A stretch of 64,000 nt of DNA from Blastomyces gilchristii SLH14081 (Eukaryota; Ascomycota; Eurotiomycetes; Onygenales; Ajellomycetaceae): NCBI RefSeq assembly GCF_000003855.2, contig NW_003101675.1, forward strand, positions 2,011,253 to 2,075,252. Reading direction: 5' to 3'. The notes beneath the pieces are model-generated. The model was given only the letters and a program-made list of their open reading frames with translations, ran no database searches and was not told the origin of the DNA. Shown piece by piece: positions 46,871 through 60,396 of this stretch (within the stretch, counting starts at the first letter, position 1; every line of letters begins with the position of its first letter). Both the position numbers and the translations under genes were made by a program.

Positions 46871-49800
46871 TTCTCGCTCTTTCTCTCCTTAAACCAACTT
46901 AATGATGACCAGGATACCCTTTTTTCCCCAGCTATTAGCTTTGCGGTCCGTAACCTGTCGAGGTTGTAAGGGTGGGCCGAAGACGAGGCAATATGCCGCC
47001 AAGCTGAGGTGGGATAGTAAAAGTAGGTCCGCTGCAGCCAAAGCGCAAGTTGAGCGGGTCTTCCAACTATAAATAAGAAGAGAAAACCCGATGCATGATA
47101 TAAAATAGCAGCGCGAAATACAGGAGCCCGGGTCAACTAAAAATGAAAGTGAAAAAGGAAAGGAAAAGGGCCAAAAGGGAGAAGGTCAATTCAAATGATT
47201 CCAGGTACAAAGCCAGACAAGCCCAGTTATGCACCTTTTCGAGCTTCGTTGATGAGAGCGACAGGAGGTCCGGGAGGGGCCGCACGGCCGTTGTTATAAT
47301 AATCCGGAGTATACCACAAGAAGGCAACATAAAGGGACAAGGTGCAGAAGTACCCTTTGGAGGTGAGGGATTCTTTGCAAGGAGCAGATCAGCTAAGACT
47401 GATTGGTTTTGGCTTTTTTTTTTTTTTTCTTCCTTGGTAAGTAAAAGAAAAGTTAGGAGAGTACGAATGGCGCGAGAATAAAAAACAATAAAAAAGGCCA
47501 CCAGGAAGTACGAAAAAAAGGCTTTTGGTGATCTGACTGGGTAACTCTGGTATTGACTTTTGCTAGACAGCTGAAAGTAACGGATTGCAGCCAATCCGCG
47601 GGGCTACCCGGACCTTGATGAGAGGGGGAACTGTCAACGCATTCATCTCATTAGGGCATTCATTTTACAGCTGGAAGAGAGTAACGAAAGACGGCAAGGA
47701 AATACAGTATTCTTACCAACACCATGCAGACAATACGTAAAAATGGAGAGGAAAGTCTCGCCCATTGGTGAATATAAAAGAGTGGACAGGCCGCACCGGC
47801 AATCTGGTTGGAGACCTCAAGTTTACGGTAATTATAGTCGCCCCCAACCCAAGTTCACCACCACGGCTTTAGAATGAGGGTGGATCTTGTAAGTAAGGTT
47901 TTAAAAATAAAATTATGAATGGATATGGAAAAACAAAACTGGTGGTAGAACTGATCGTTATGATACGGCGCAATCCGACATTCTTTGGAAACCACGCATA
48001 AATCAGACGTGAAACCCAAGGATAGAGAGGCCTTGGGCAGCAGAAATGTTTCCACCCACATTGTTACGGGGCGCAGGGGTAACGTATGGTCTGCGTGGTA
48101 TTCCCATACAGTTCCAGCCCAGCCACAGACGAGACGAGGCCGTCAGAGACAGCAATTACCCAGTACGCGCGGAAAAACTGTCAGGGGAGGGGTGAGGAAG
48201 GGGATTGAAGAGATCCCGAAGCATCAAATAATAACTGGCAGGCGACCAAACTGCCTAGAGAGAGTAAGGCCTGTTTAGCGCAATATAATGCCTGAAAGTT
48301 TGCTGAGGGGAAGGTTTCGGCTGTGGGTAAATGTCATGATAGGGCAGAGGGGAGCTAGGCGGAGCATCAGCGATCTTGGTGTGGAAACATCGGCAAACGG
48401 TGGAAGGTAGGATGCATGGAATGGCTTTCCGCGTTGTTTGACTCGTGCTCTGAACACCAGATTCGAAGATCATTTCGGATCAGCTCTCAGTGGAGTTTCG
48501 AAACAACATGAATGGTCCGCGTTTTGGCGCCTTATTAACATCGAATCTCCTCCTAATTGTCTTAGTGTTGCATCACTGCGGCCGGATCTGCTTGACCCAT
48601 TGGACCTCACTCAGTGTTGCAAGATCATATGAGCTTAAAGGAATCATCTGCCCATCTTTGGACCAGCTATCAGCCAAAGGGACGCGCCCATATGTAAAGC
48701 GGGAAAGAAGAGATGAAAAGTATGAGTATTATTACTTGACCGTCTTGTCCACGAGACTGAAGAATTCCCGAGGACGAGAGGGCTCTCAAATTGACATGAT
48801 TCAAAGGATGGCATTTTGCCATTTCTGGAAGTCTGGGGAACACGAACCAGGATCGTACCCCGCTCCGGCTCCAGATCTCTTTCTTGGCGCTCGTTGATAA
48901 TGGCAATCACGTGAGAATCGGATAAAGCTGGCTAAGCCCAATTAACCATAGGCAATCGAATATCAGCGCCCAGGTTTCTTAGGCGAGCAGAGCAAACCAC
49001 TAATTTTTCTTTAGCGACTGACGTCTGATTTTTATGGTTCCTCCTGCCATAGATGCAAGGCCCAAACCAAAACGAAAGGGACATGAAGCGCCTGAGGAAT
49101 ATGTTCTGCTTAAAATTTGCTGATTGGCTGGAATTCCGGGTTATTTTGAATGTGTTCTCTTCAGTATTTGTGGACCATCAATGCAACTCTCAAGCATACA
49201 ATTCTTTCGAACTAGTAACGATCAACCGTTTAGAAGAAAAAGCAAGCATTCGGTATGGCGAAGTAAAACGACATGCTTACGGAACAATACAATACATTAC
49301 CAGGTTGACATATACGATACGGATGTATCGTCCTGTTCTTTCAATCGCACTAGCGGAGGCCACGGGCCCGGGCCGGTTGGATTTGTGCACTTCTTGACGC
49401 TGACCCTTGCTCTGTTGCCCAGTCGGAGTTTGGCTGGAGCGGCGTACAGTAACGAGGGAAAAAGCCATCGTGTCGCTTAGGTTGCTATTTTCTATCCTCA
49501 TTAGTTGTCCCGTTGGATCCAATGTCTTCGATAGCATACGGTCATGGGCCTCCTCAGGGATCTTTTGCGCCATCCTGAGGTCAGGACTTTTGGGGCTGCG
49601 GGGAGCCGCGGCGAACCTGATTAATATTTGTTTGATTTTGGCGTGGAGGCAAGGGCTCTGTGATAGTTGATCGTTGAAGCAAGGACGGTCTGCTTTGACT
49701 GGGATACCAAACTTTTCAGCCAAGGGGACGGCCAGCCGTCACTGCTGCTGCAGCAGGAGGTTGATGATCTTATAGTTTGTCAAAGTTGCTCCACATGAAG

Positions 49801-50376
49801 GTTTGCTATACACCAACGAATGTCTTCATTTTGGAATTTCAAAAATCTTCACGAGGAAAAAGTTGCTTTTGATTTGATGAATTTTGGCATCCTGTAAGCG
49901 CTGGGGAATTTCGGAAATTTGACCGTGGCATTGGCTGTTGATCCATCATCAATATCTTCAAGATCTTTTGCGGAGCCTATGAGATAACTAACTAGGTCAG
50001 AGCAATTGGTCAACAACTGATACGATTTGGCTCCATCCCATGAGGACGGTGATGATGTATTTTACATGTGCTCGTTGGCCCAGGTTTCCCGCTTTTGTCG
50101 ATCTCAACTCGGATACTTTTTTCATTTGGCTGTTGCGCATATTTGAGTCGCATGGCACAAAGCATCAGAGTAACATATAACATGTCGTAAAATAAGGGGA
50201 TATCGAGGGGATTGCAATTGACGTCGTTGAGCCACTCTGGCTGACTAATCCACTCGCTTAACCAACAAAAGTTTAGACCTTCATCTATGAAATACAAAAC
50301 CCTACAAGCTTGCTGAAATTGGCATTGCTGAAATTTTTCATTGCGAAGACAAGTGGGGGTTTGGCTGCAGGGTAAA

Positions 50377-50380
<4 letters not shown>

Positions 50381-50419
<39 letters not shown>
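50381..50419. repeat. GT dinucleotide microsatellite
   Basis: About 19 uninterrupted GT units followed by GGAGATG. Confidence 0.97.
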
Positions 50420-50420
<1 letters not shown>

Positions 50421-50869
50421 AGATGAAGATTTTCATGTATAAACTCGGTGGACTTTACACGTTCAAATCCTCCCCAATCCGCCCAATCTGACGACGTATA
50501 TAATAATAATAATTACTCCAGCTCCGCGTTGTATACTCCGTAGAGCCACTCCCAAAAGGATATTAATCCCATAACAAGATGTTATTCCGATGCCAAGAAC
50601 TATGGCCTCCGGGACCAAGATGATTCTGATCCCCACGCAACTGTGTACTCCGTAGTGTGGTTTGGGATCCTTTTCAGCTCCGCCAGGAGCAGGTGTGTAA
50701 TGTCCTTTATTTTAAAGAATTGCCTTCAAACCTCATGAACATAAGCATCATCGCTAACTGGGCTGCAGTATGATCCCTAGCGCGGCCAAGCAAGACTCAC
50801 CCTGTCTCCGTTGAGCTTGGTTGAGTTAGGCCTGATCGACCGTCCAAGCTCCGCATATATTTTTCTAAC

Positions 50870-51390
50870 TTACAAGAACTAAAAACAGACCCAGCTCAAG
50901 CTGGGCAAAAATGATCTATCAAATTATGACGCCGGCAGTCATGCTTCGGATCAGCACTGTCACCCCAGGAGCGCCAAGGGGTCCTTGGCTCAAGAACTGC
51001 GCAAAGACCATCCTGGCTCAAACTACCCCTTCATGGACGAGTATGGGCACGTTTTTGAAATCTCCTCCAGCCGATGGCACGGCAAGCCAGACCAAGGATG
51101 CCGCTTTTGAGCTTCCAGGTCCCTGTACATTAAGTCCTTTAGGGAAGATATTATTTGTGCAAGTCTCCTACAGGCCAAATAAATTCTACAAATCGTACGG
51201 ATTAAAGGAGTGGCATTCACGGCTGCACAATATTCTGAAAGGGAAAAAGAAGGCTCTGCCCAAGGAAACACCAATAATAATGTCACCTTTGGCATTCATC
51301 CAGAGTTGAGCCCGCTCATCGTCAGTTTAGCTCTCAGAATTTCACATGCTCAGAATCTTCAACAGATCATTTTCGTGGACCAATAGAACA
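50870..51390 (+). pseudogene. Possible decayed coding fragment, unrecognised
   Basis: After a plausible acceptor (CTAAAAACAG) one frame reads TQLKLGKNDLSNYDAG and later YPFMDEYGHVFEISSSRWHG, then FGIHPELSPLIVSLALRISH, running about 500 bp with only two internal stops. A second frame over part of it is open for 132 codons. The composition looks protein-like but I recognise no family, and the stops argue for a relic. Chance is a real alternative. Confidence 0.25.
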
Positions 51391-54300
51391 TTTTTAGCAC
51401 ATATCTGAACATGATGTTGTGAACAGCGACCGATTATCAGCTTTACGGAAGAGACTGCGAGGCCTAATTTAATGACATTTGCAGAAGCGAATCCTGGATA
51501 TCCTGAACAGATGCGACAATTCTTATCGCCAGCAGACTGCCCTCCTGAGTCCCCAGCTTAGATGTTTGAAGGTGCACGATAGACAGTTTCACCAGAATCA
51601 AAGATCAGCTGCCTACGCCGACTTTTCAGGCAAGATCTTTGTGGGTAATTGAACTCCATCTGCAACACAAAGATAAACCGGGAACCAACCACAAGAAAGG
51701 CTCAAGAAACACTTGGAGAGACAACTCAACCCAATTTTTATGGACGATTGTGTATTTCATTTCCATTGTTTGATTCTAATCTTCTGGGTTATTTCTTTGT
51801 TCAATTCTCATCAAACCCACGCATAGCTGCGAAAAAGCATCAAAACCCCTGCATCTTGTAAAATGCATCCGGCTCTAATAATCTGTACCTTGTCCCTCTC
51901 AAATTCAGCCATCTAATCTATCCTTGCCAGGTCTGGACTCAAAACTCAAGGATTCTTCTACTCCCCGGTCCGTCCCCAAAAACGCCGATGTAAAGGAGGA
52001 CGCGGGTTTTCAACGACCTTAGGCCTATCCATTATTAATGCCAAGACGGAAACTTACAAAAACAGTCCCCTTGCTGCAATGCCAGGGCAAGATGTTGCTA
52101 GGCCTTAGCTCCATCCCACCCGAACACCTCGTTTAAATCCAACATCTTGCTTCGCAAGCAGGACAGGAATTTCCGTTTGCCATTGGAGCTTCTTTTAACT
52201 CCCACTGTTTCTCCATTTATGGTTAAAGGAATGGACTACGACCGCCGCAAGTCGTTCGCTAAAAAGAGAATAATATCTCGTTTGAACTTCCCCCACGGTT
52301 ACGTTATGGACCAAAATCCATCGCGGCTCGTTTCAATCCTTGCTGATCCAGTCTTCCAGCCGGCCCTCCCTTTTTTGTGAGGTTCTTATGTAAGAGATCG
52401 CCCGGGCAAGTTTCGCACTATTTTTCCGGAAGCGAAAGGGAAAAGTTTGAAGCTGGTTCTCTTCCGCTTCGTGCGAACTTTATTTTCTTTTTCTTTTCTT
52501 TTTATGTCCTTTGTCGTTGCGTTGATGGCTGGCTGGCTGAGCGAAGCTAGAGAGTTGGATCAGAACTAAACAAGTCCGTTAAGGTAACTTTCAAACCTCC
52601 CTTCGTCGGCTGTCCCAAGCTGAATTGATCTGAAAGGAAGCGGGAAATAAAAATGACAAGGGTCTAAAGCTAACAATTCCAATGTAGGCTAAGGCCGGCT
52701 GTTTCCTAAAGTTTTTCCTTTTCATGCAGTATGAAGTCATCTGCGAAATCTGAATTCAAAAAGAACCAATAGAACGGAAAAATTGGCCGGATGCTTGAAG
52801 TGGGAACAATATTGCCATTTCACAGAGGTGAAAAATGTTAATTGAACAAGAAGGACAGAACCTGTTCGGAAAGTGGAAGAAGACTCCAATTCCAATTCCC
52901 GTTGCCTACTCTCATCCTTTCATTTCAATTGATATCCAGCTAATTTCGTTGTTTGCATGCATTCGTAACTCCCGATATTTTGCGTTCGGGTCCCTCGCCT
53001 AAGAGAGTATAAGTTCTTTTCCAAACTTTGGCTTCAGTGGTGCTGATCTGATCTGATGCCTTCCAGTGGTTTAAAAACTCTCGAGTTTTGAACTTTTTTG
53101 TCCTACATTACCTAGATAAGCCCTGGGGCCTTTTCTCGTGCGAGTTACAAGCTCAGGAACATCTGAATCAGAAAGCGTTGCTGCTGGGAGACTCGGTGAG
53201 AGAAGTGTCCCTGGAAGTACCTCTAAATGGGTTCGCAATAGCTGGGACAGCGCATGGCTCAGGGTCATGCATATGGAAGAGAGATATCCTTCCCCATATC
53301 TTCCCCAGGCCTTTTATTTTATCGGCTAGTTCATCGATTAACCGTTTCTTCGTCAGGCCTACACTCCAGTACATACATAACGCTTGAATCTCTGCCAAGC
53401 AAAGACATTGGGGTCTTTTTTTATTCAAGCGTTGCAACTACATGGCCAACCAAGAGTTCCAAAAAATGTGCCACGATAGGGGAGTGGTTCCCAGTCTGAT
53501 ATGCAAATGGATACCCACAGCTTGGAGAGAAAAGCCATTTATCGATATATTCCCCTAGGAGCTACTCCGTGAATCCTTCTATGAGGGAGGCTATATGGCA
53601 AAGAGATGCAACTGCTCCTATCAACAATCATCATACCAAACATACCTATCTATATTTCTCATGATGTCAATGGCGTTGCGCATCTTGCAGCACAGAGCCG
53701 TATCTACTACGTTGGTATGGTATAATATTCCGGAATCGTTACCAGCAAGCCTTAAACGCCTGCAAATGGACGAGATGAAACCCCCCTCAATTGACATGAT
53801 AGAAGTTGCTCCCAAGGGGGTGGGTCTGACACTGAAGAACTCTGGTTTCGATTTCTAATTTCGGTGAACTTGGGTACATAGATCTTGATGTCCAGGAAAT
53901 AGATCTCTTTACCGCTTCACCCTGTTGTCGTTCTGACAAATTGGCTCTAAAATAAACCGGGACAGGGTCCTGCTTAAGCCCATGCTCATGCTCATGGATT
54001 TCCCTGTTTTCAAGAATCCTAGGAAAAGAAACCGGCTCGATTGGGATGGAGAATGGTATCCCCACCTGGTCCAGAACGAGATGTCTCCTTCTTTACAAGT
54101 TCAACACCCTAACTTTGTTAATGATAGAAAACGAATTAAAATGAAAGTAGGCGTTTGCTTTCGGTGATAGGAAGCTAGGAGGCTCTCAAACAGCCCAAAA
54201 GCATTCAGACCAAGTTGAAGAAAAAGTGACAAAACCTCTCAACAATTGAGAAGAGTCACCTCCCGAGGTACTCCTATCTCGTTTACAGAGCTCTCCTCTT

Positions 54301-54643
54301 GATATGAATAGACACGCCCCGTTTTGTTTACTCAACGATACTCGAAGAGTCGGCCGACAACCCTGATTTCACGGCCGTGCTCTCCTTTCGAAAACACATA
54401 GGAATTGGGATGGCGAAAAATGAACCATCAAATGGACAAGCAGAGGATAGCTAATATAGGTGGACGGGGAATGGATATGCACGGTAACTCAGATACCCCA
54501 ACTTTCGGTATATTCTTTAGACGTTTAGTTTGGTTCGATCCATGTTTACCTTTTTACGAACGCCTTTCAGCTGTCGATGAATGAATCTGAACGGGTCACT
54601 CACGACGCCGGCGCAAGAGACAGCGGAGAGACGGAGAGAGATA

Positions 54644-54704
54644 GAGAATGAGAAATGAGAATGAGAAATGAGAATGAGAAATGAGAATGAGAAATGAGAA
54701 TGAG
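54644..54704. repeat. 13-bp tandem repeat GAGAATGAGAAAT
   Basis: Four perfect 13-bp units and a partial fifth. Not within a recognised gene. Confidence 0.92.
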
Positions 54705-56716
54705 GCCTTCGCATCAATACCCGATAGAGAGTGGTTCTCGGCTATTGGAAAGAAATGAAGAACAGGAAACAAGAGGGGAAGACTGGACACCGGGTATATA
54801 TATATAATCTTATAGAACTGGTTGGCTGGCTGACATCGCCTTTTTCCTTTTCATCTTTTTCTCCCTTCTACGCTCCCCTACTTCCCTTTTTCAAAGAATA
54901 ATAAAAGTGAGAATATCCGGATAGTAAGTTAGTAGTAGCCTTGTGGTTCATAGCAACGAACGGGATGGAGGAGGGAAATGAAACCAGGGGAAAAAAAACT
55001 AGTAGCCGGGTTCAAGGTTCCGGAAGGGGGTAGTAGGTATTATGAAGGGCAGCATTGCACACACAGTCAGGTTCCCTTTACATAAAAAATAGAAAATAAC
55101 GAAAATAAAAATAAAAATAATAAAAATCGATGACATGGTGAGATCGGATAACTATAAAACATAGGAAATATTTTTAGAAGATCAAATGCAAAAAGAGAAG
55201 CTGATGTAAATCACACTCATCGCAACCCTTTTCTCTCTAACTATCGAGAAGTCTTCTCTTTTCTCAAAAGATATGGTTCTTCTCAACAACGAACAATTAA
55301 AGGGGTAAGTAAGGTAACACAGATGGATATCTAGATGGCTTGGAGTCTTTTGCGACGGAGATGAAGCAAGGGTCTCCGAAAAGCGAAGAAGGGATAAACC
55401 GCAGAGTAGCGTTACACTCTACTCTGGTGGGAAAAAAAAGAAAAAGGAGACCGAGCCTGGTTTTCTTTGTTTGATTTTCTTTTGATTTTTGACTCTTTGA
55501 CTTTTATTATCTTTTTTACACCCTTTTTCAGCCCTCTTCGTGGATCCATGGGATGGAAACAAAGACCCCATGCTTCTCGGTCGCTCACCGAGACGTTCGT
55601 CGTAACTAACCTGGAAAAGAGACCTGCCTGCACCGAGACTGGGGATGGATTGGGTAGATATCTATATACTACTAGGGTACTTTGCGTGTAAGTATAGTAC
55701 GTAGAAGCAGAGCGCATCAGCCCCTTTTTGCACCCTTGCATAAAAGATATGATTGAACATGGATTCTCACATACATAGATACGGTCCACACGGTATGCAT
55801 TTCCATACAAGGGATGCAATACGCCGAGGGAAAAGAAAATATGGATAGATAGACATTGTTACAGGTGTGTATGAATTCCTTCGAAAAGGGAAAAAAAAAA
55901 GGGAGGGGGGGGGGAGATGAAAAAGAACTGCCTGTGTTAATACACTGCTTTTCCTGTGAAAGCGGATACCAACATGAGCAAAACACTATAATCCTGAGTC
56001 GCTCTTTTGTTCGCTGTTTTACTCTTTTTGATATCCGCCCTAAAGACCATGTTTGTACGTGGACATCTCTCCTTGTGGCGGGAAAAGAAAAAAAAAAGAT
56101 AGAAGAACCCTATATGCATTCTCCGTGATAGTCCCGACAGACGGCGACGACATAGGCAAAGTACGATAGATAGTACACACAAAGCTTGAAATCCATTTGG
56201 GTATAAAATCTAAAATCTAACATGCGTCAAAAGATTAAACTATAAATTTGCCAAGAAAGGAAAGCAATGCCGGAAACCGTTCGTAGGCTAAAACTTATTC
56301 AACAAAAAAGAAAATAACTTTTGTTTATTCCTCCGTATTCCTTGGATGCTATGCTTCCCATGATTCGTCTTGAGGAAAAGGGCGTGCGGGTCGAGAAGGC
56401 CACGTATGTTTCTATGTATCATGATCGTTATCATCGCCATGGTCCAGCTCCGTTGCGCTGGGTCGTGTGTCCCGGCCGAGAAAATATGTTTTGCGGCGAC
56501 TGATTCGTGCATCGAGCACCAAAAAAAGAAAAAGAAAGCCATTTGGCTGGTTGTCATTCGTCTAAAATTGGTAAATTAGATCTCTTTTGCTATTTTTTCT
56601 GCCTCTTCCTGGTAGGGATTGCTGCATGGAGTGGTCCGTTGTTTGACTTTGCATAGCTAGGCCACCTTGTCTTTTCTTTTTCCATGGTGCTGTTTTATTT
56701 CATCTGCTTGATACTG

Positions 56717-58563
56717 TTATCGCTTGATAATTGTGACTGTACAGAAATTTCAAATTAGCATTGCACTTGGGTATGAGACAGAGGGGATAGGGAGGAGAGG
56801 AGTTGGTTTCGCATACTTATGTCCTCATCTGCAAGTTCATGACTGAGTCCCACTCTTTGTGGTTGATGTTTGACGGAACGACCATAAACGATTGCATGTT
56901 TGAATTGTTCTGCGATGGTTTTATGAATGGAATTACACTTGAGGAAAAAAACAGTTAGCTCTGTAACTAGGATTGCGGGTCCAAGTAAGTCCCCAACATG
57001 AGATCAATTGATTAAAACCTACGAAATCTTCAACGGTGCAAGCATTACGCCGCAGAACGACCGGGGACGAATAATCTGGAGTTTTCCCCTTGGGTTTTGT
57101 ATAGACTCTCCTGAGATCGAGTTTCTCCCACATGAGCTCGAGCAATTCATCAATGTTCCACCCATGCTCAGAACTGATCGGGCACGCATTCGGGATTCGA
57201 TAGAGCAGGTCCAATTCCTCAATTGATATAGCATCGATCTTGTTCAATGCATAAACAACGGGGATATAACTCCGACTCCTCGCCTCGAGCACGTCGATAA
57301 GGTCATCAATTGTCGCGTCGCACCGAATCGCAATGTCCGCAGACGAAATCCGATATTCGCTCATCACAGCTTTAATTTCCTAGCAAACCACATGAATGAG
57401 CAAAAGGCTCCTCCAAAATCCACTGGGTCAAACTTACATCATGATCAATGTGCGTTAAGGGCACGGTACTCGTGATGGAAATGCCACCCTTGTCCTTCTT
57501 CTTAAATACGATGTTCGGTGGAGACTTGTTAATCCGGATCCCAAAGCCTTCCAATTCCGCTTCAATGATTTTTTTATCCGTCAGGGGCTTATTCACGTCC
57601 AAAACGATGAAGATGAGATTGCAGGTCTTGGCAACGGCAATAACCTGCCGACCTCGACCTTTGCCATCTTTTGCACCTTGAATGATACCAGGAAGGTCGA
57701 GAATTTGGATTTTCGCGCCATTATATATCACCTGGCCAGGAACAGTCGTTAGGGTCGTGAATTCATAAGCGGCAGCTACAAAAGGAAAAGAAATGCTTTT
57801 AGAAACCTTCCCGCATTAAGTCACTGGTATATCCATGCGATTTTCGACGTACCCTCAGAATGCTGTCCTGTTATTTTGCTCATCAAAGTGCTCTTCCCGA
57901 CAGATGGGAAACCGATAAACCCCCTTTAACACACAAAAAAGAAGTCGATTAGTGAAATGATGCCAACAACCATGCTGAGATCAGATTCAGAACGTACACG
58001 CTCGCTACTCCCGTGCGAGCAACATCGAAACCAACTGATGGAAGAGGAAAAGAACACCGTCAGTAAGCATTTGTATACAATGACGCCGGGATAAAGACAG
58101 ATAAGAAAGCATGAGGGAGAAAAATATATAAAAAATAACTTACGTCCACCGCCACCACCGCTAGAGGTAGGTGTAAGAAGCTCTCTCTTTAGCTTCGCAA
58201 GCTTAGCTTTCAATTGACCTGCAAAAATAAAATAGATTATCAGCCCATCAGCTTCGGCATATCTGCACGGCCTACCCCGCTTCCCGAGCTATTGCATCAA
58301 TAATGCAAAACGTACCTAAATGATACGACGTGTTCTTGTTTTTTTGAGTCCGAGCCATCTAGAGGGTGGTTAACTTCGGGGGAGTCCCCAGTTTCCGAAA
58401 GGTCATGGGTGGGTAGCAAGGCTTACTTCGGTCTCGATCTCCTTGATCTAATGGGTGCCAGCATGTGTCAGTTGGCAAGTATATCCAGGTGTGTTACAGT
58501 TGAAGCGCGGGGTTGGGGATGAAGGGGGAGGGCAGAACGGACCTTGTCCACAGTTGTCGCCAT
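56717..58563 (-). CDS. RBG1: DRG-family GTPase Rbg1 (developmentally regulated GTP-binding protein 1)
   Basis: Ten exons: 58,563-58,543; 58,447-58,427; 58,358-58,316; 58,218-58,144; 58,034-57,998; 57,923-57,853; 57,775-57,438; 57,379-57,023; 56,937-56,817; 56,736-56,717. They total 367 residues against about 369 in yeast. It is a ribosome-associated GTPase that, with its DFRP partner (Tma46 in yeast), relieves stalled translation. The P-loop GFPSVGKST lies at about 69-77, DLPG at 116-119, NKID at 248-251 and a C-terminal TGS domain at about 285-365. The N-terminus reads MATTVDKIKEIETEMARTQK and the last exon supplies the terminal IIKR after ADEDI. All nine introns (58-109 bp) are GT-AG and the summed exons are a multiple of three. 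Exon 2 (21 nt) and exon 10 (20 nt) are very short. It is divergent from cysteine dioxygenase. Confidence 0.95.
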
Positions 58564-59372
58564 GCTTGCGGATTTGTAACTTTCGTCTTTCTATAAAGCA
58601 GAACAGGTATTGGAATGGGGTACTCAAAAAGCGGATGAGGCCAGCTCTATCTATACAACCTGTCTTGCTATCAAAGAGCGGAGATTTTGCGTGGACTTCG
58701 GTGTCAATTCGATTTTGATGTTGGGATTTGGGCGCCGGAAGTTCAATAATGTCGCTGAGTCATTTATTAGTCAGGCTTGGCATTGACCTCGCGTGGAATT
58801 CCCAAAAGGTTCCAAGGATGGTCCCGAACGGTTCCGGAAGTCGCTTAGTGTCGGATTAACAGGGGCAAAATTCGGGGAATCGGCTCATCGGGGGCTTCCA
58901 ACTTTGGTTTTAAGGCTCCCAGTTGGGGGAAGTTAGGGTTAGACGAACCGCTGGGCGACGTTAAGATTTCCCTTGGGCCGTTATAGAACTGCGAAATATA
59001 TATAGGGGTATATGGGGCCGGGCTCGAGTAGTAGCCACCGTGTGCTTTTCGTTCCTGACCGCCTGTTCAGCTAGTAGTATCTATTTTGCACCCAGGTGCC
59101 GCCTCCCGCTTGTTCGGCTCAGTCTGGTCTGGGCTCTTTCCTACCCGCGTGATCGAGTTCTCCATCCATCTGATAAGATTTCTCCGCCGCCTCCGCCTCC
59201 TACCTGCGCCGTGGTCCCACTGCATTCATTCATATAAGAGACCCTGCACCCAGCCCGCCGTAATTCTTAAATACCTCATAGGAACTATCTTCCTCGCCGT
59301 ACTCCTCGAACCACGTTCATCTTTCTACTCTCGTTCTCAATCTCCAGGCCCAAGTGCACAGGTCCCGACACA
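58564..59372. promoter_or_regulatory. Divergent promoter region, RBG1 / cysteine dioxygenase
   Basis: 809 bp between two start codons on opposite strands. A TATA-like stretch ATATATATAGGGG occurs near 58,995-59,010, plausibly serving the cysteine dioxygenase gene. Pyrimidine-rich sequence precedes its ATG. No regulator site is confidently named. Confidence 0.55.
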
Positions 59373-60396
59373 ATGCCGTATCTCGTGAACGGCGACTCCT
59401 CGCCCGAAGCCTCCCCCGTCGATGCATTCCACAGCTTAGTAGAGGACATCAACACAGTCCTTGGCCCTAGCTCAGGTCTAGATTCCGACGACGTCGATCC
59501 GATGGATATCCAGAAGCTCATGGAGGACTATACCTCCAACGAGAGTGAATGGGAACGGTATGCCTTTGGCGATGCTGGAAGAGCATATACGAGAAATCTG
59601 GTCGATGAGGGCAATGGTAAATGTAATCTGGTGAGTCATAGGCACGGATGGGCTTGGCGATGTTTGGAGTCATTGATCGATTGATGTCCATGATGCTTCG
59701 GGGGTGAAACATGCTAACGGCGAGGGTATATAGCTTATTCTCGTCTGGAGCCCTGGAAAGGGAAGCGCCATTCATGACCATGCCAACGCCCACTGTGTAA
59801 TGAAGGTTAGTACCATTAGCTGGAGCCCGGTTTGTTTTTGACCCCGATTGAGGGGAAATTTCTCACTGACATTATTCCCGTCACAGGTACTAAAAGGGTC
59901 CCTGCGAGAGACGCAATATTCATGGCCCGAGGAGGACAAGGTACAGAAGGGGGAGCCATCACCCTTGTCCATAACCAAGGACACCGTGTATAAAGAAAAC
60001 CAAGTCACTTACATGTCAGATAAGGTGAGGATAAGACGTGGACCAAGCTCCATCCTATTTTTAGAAACTTTCTGGGGAGAACATACACTAACAAGCTTAA
60101 AAACGAAAAGCTCGGCCTGCATAAGATCTCTAATCCTGACCCTGACGATTTTGCTATTTCCCTTCACTGTAAGTTCATCACTTGCCCAAACACGTGCCAT
60201 CCCTCTTGCTGCATTTCGATTCATGGGAACGATTTTATCTTTTTCCATCTTCTTTGGAGGTAAACCTAACCTGGTGACAGTATACACACCACCAAACGCT
60301 GCTCATTATGGGTTTTGCCTTTTTGACGAGAAGACGGGCAAGTCGCGACACATCAAACAATCCATGTTCTTCTCCAGCAAAGGACACAAACTATGA
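59373..60396 (+). CDS. CDO1: Cysteine dioxygenase
   Basis: Five exons: 59,373-59,630; 59,734-59,805; 59,887-60,024; 60,111-60,168; 60,281-60,396; 213 residues, the usual length. It is a non-haem iron cupin enzyme oxidising L-cysteine to cysteine sulfinate, controlling cysteine levels and feeding sulfite/taurine formation. Iron ligands are H100 and H102 (IHDHANAHC) and H160 (GLHKI). C107 and Y177 (SLHLYTPP) are placed to form the Cys-Tyr cross-link cofactor; spacings 102-107 and 160-177 equal those of rat CDO (88-93, 140-157). [15 protein letters not shown] carries the substrate-binding arginine. All active-site residues are present, so the enzyme should be functional. Introns are 81-112 bp, all GT-AG, and the model closes in frame. 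Confidence 0.96.

Larger units (their letters stand above)
46871..56716. other. 9.8-kb gene-poor region
   Basis: No intact gene recognised on either strand. It contains a GT microsatellite (50,381-50,419), a 13-bp tandem repeat (54,644-54,704), two TACTCCGTA motifs (50,534 and 50,646) and A- or T-rich runs. Weak coding-like frames occur at 50,870-51,390 (+), 49,277-50,297 (-) and 53,168-54,065 (-). The right part (about 54.8-56.7 kb) is pyrimidine/purine-rich and may be untranslated or regulatory sequence. Long leaders of the CENPB-type gene could occupy the left part. Confidence 0.5.
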
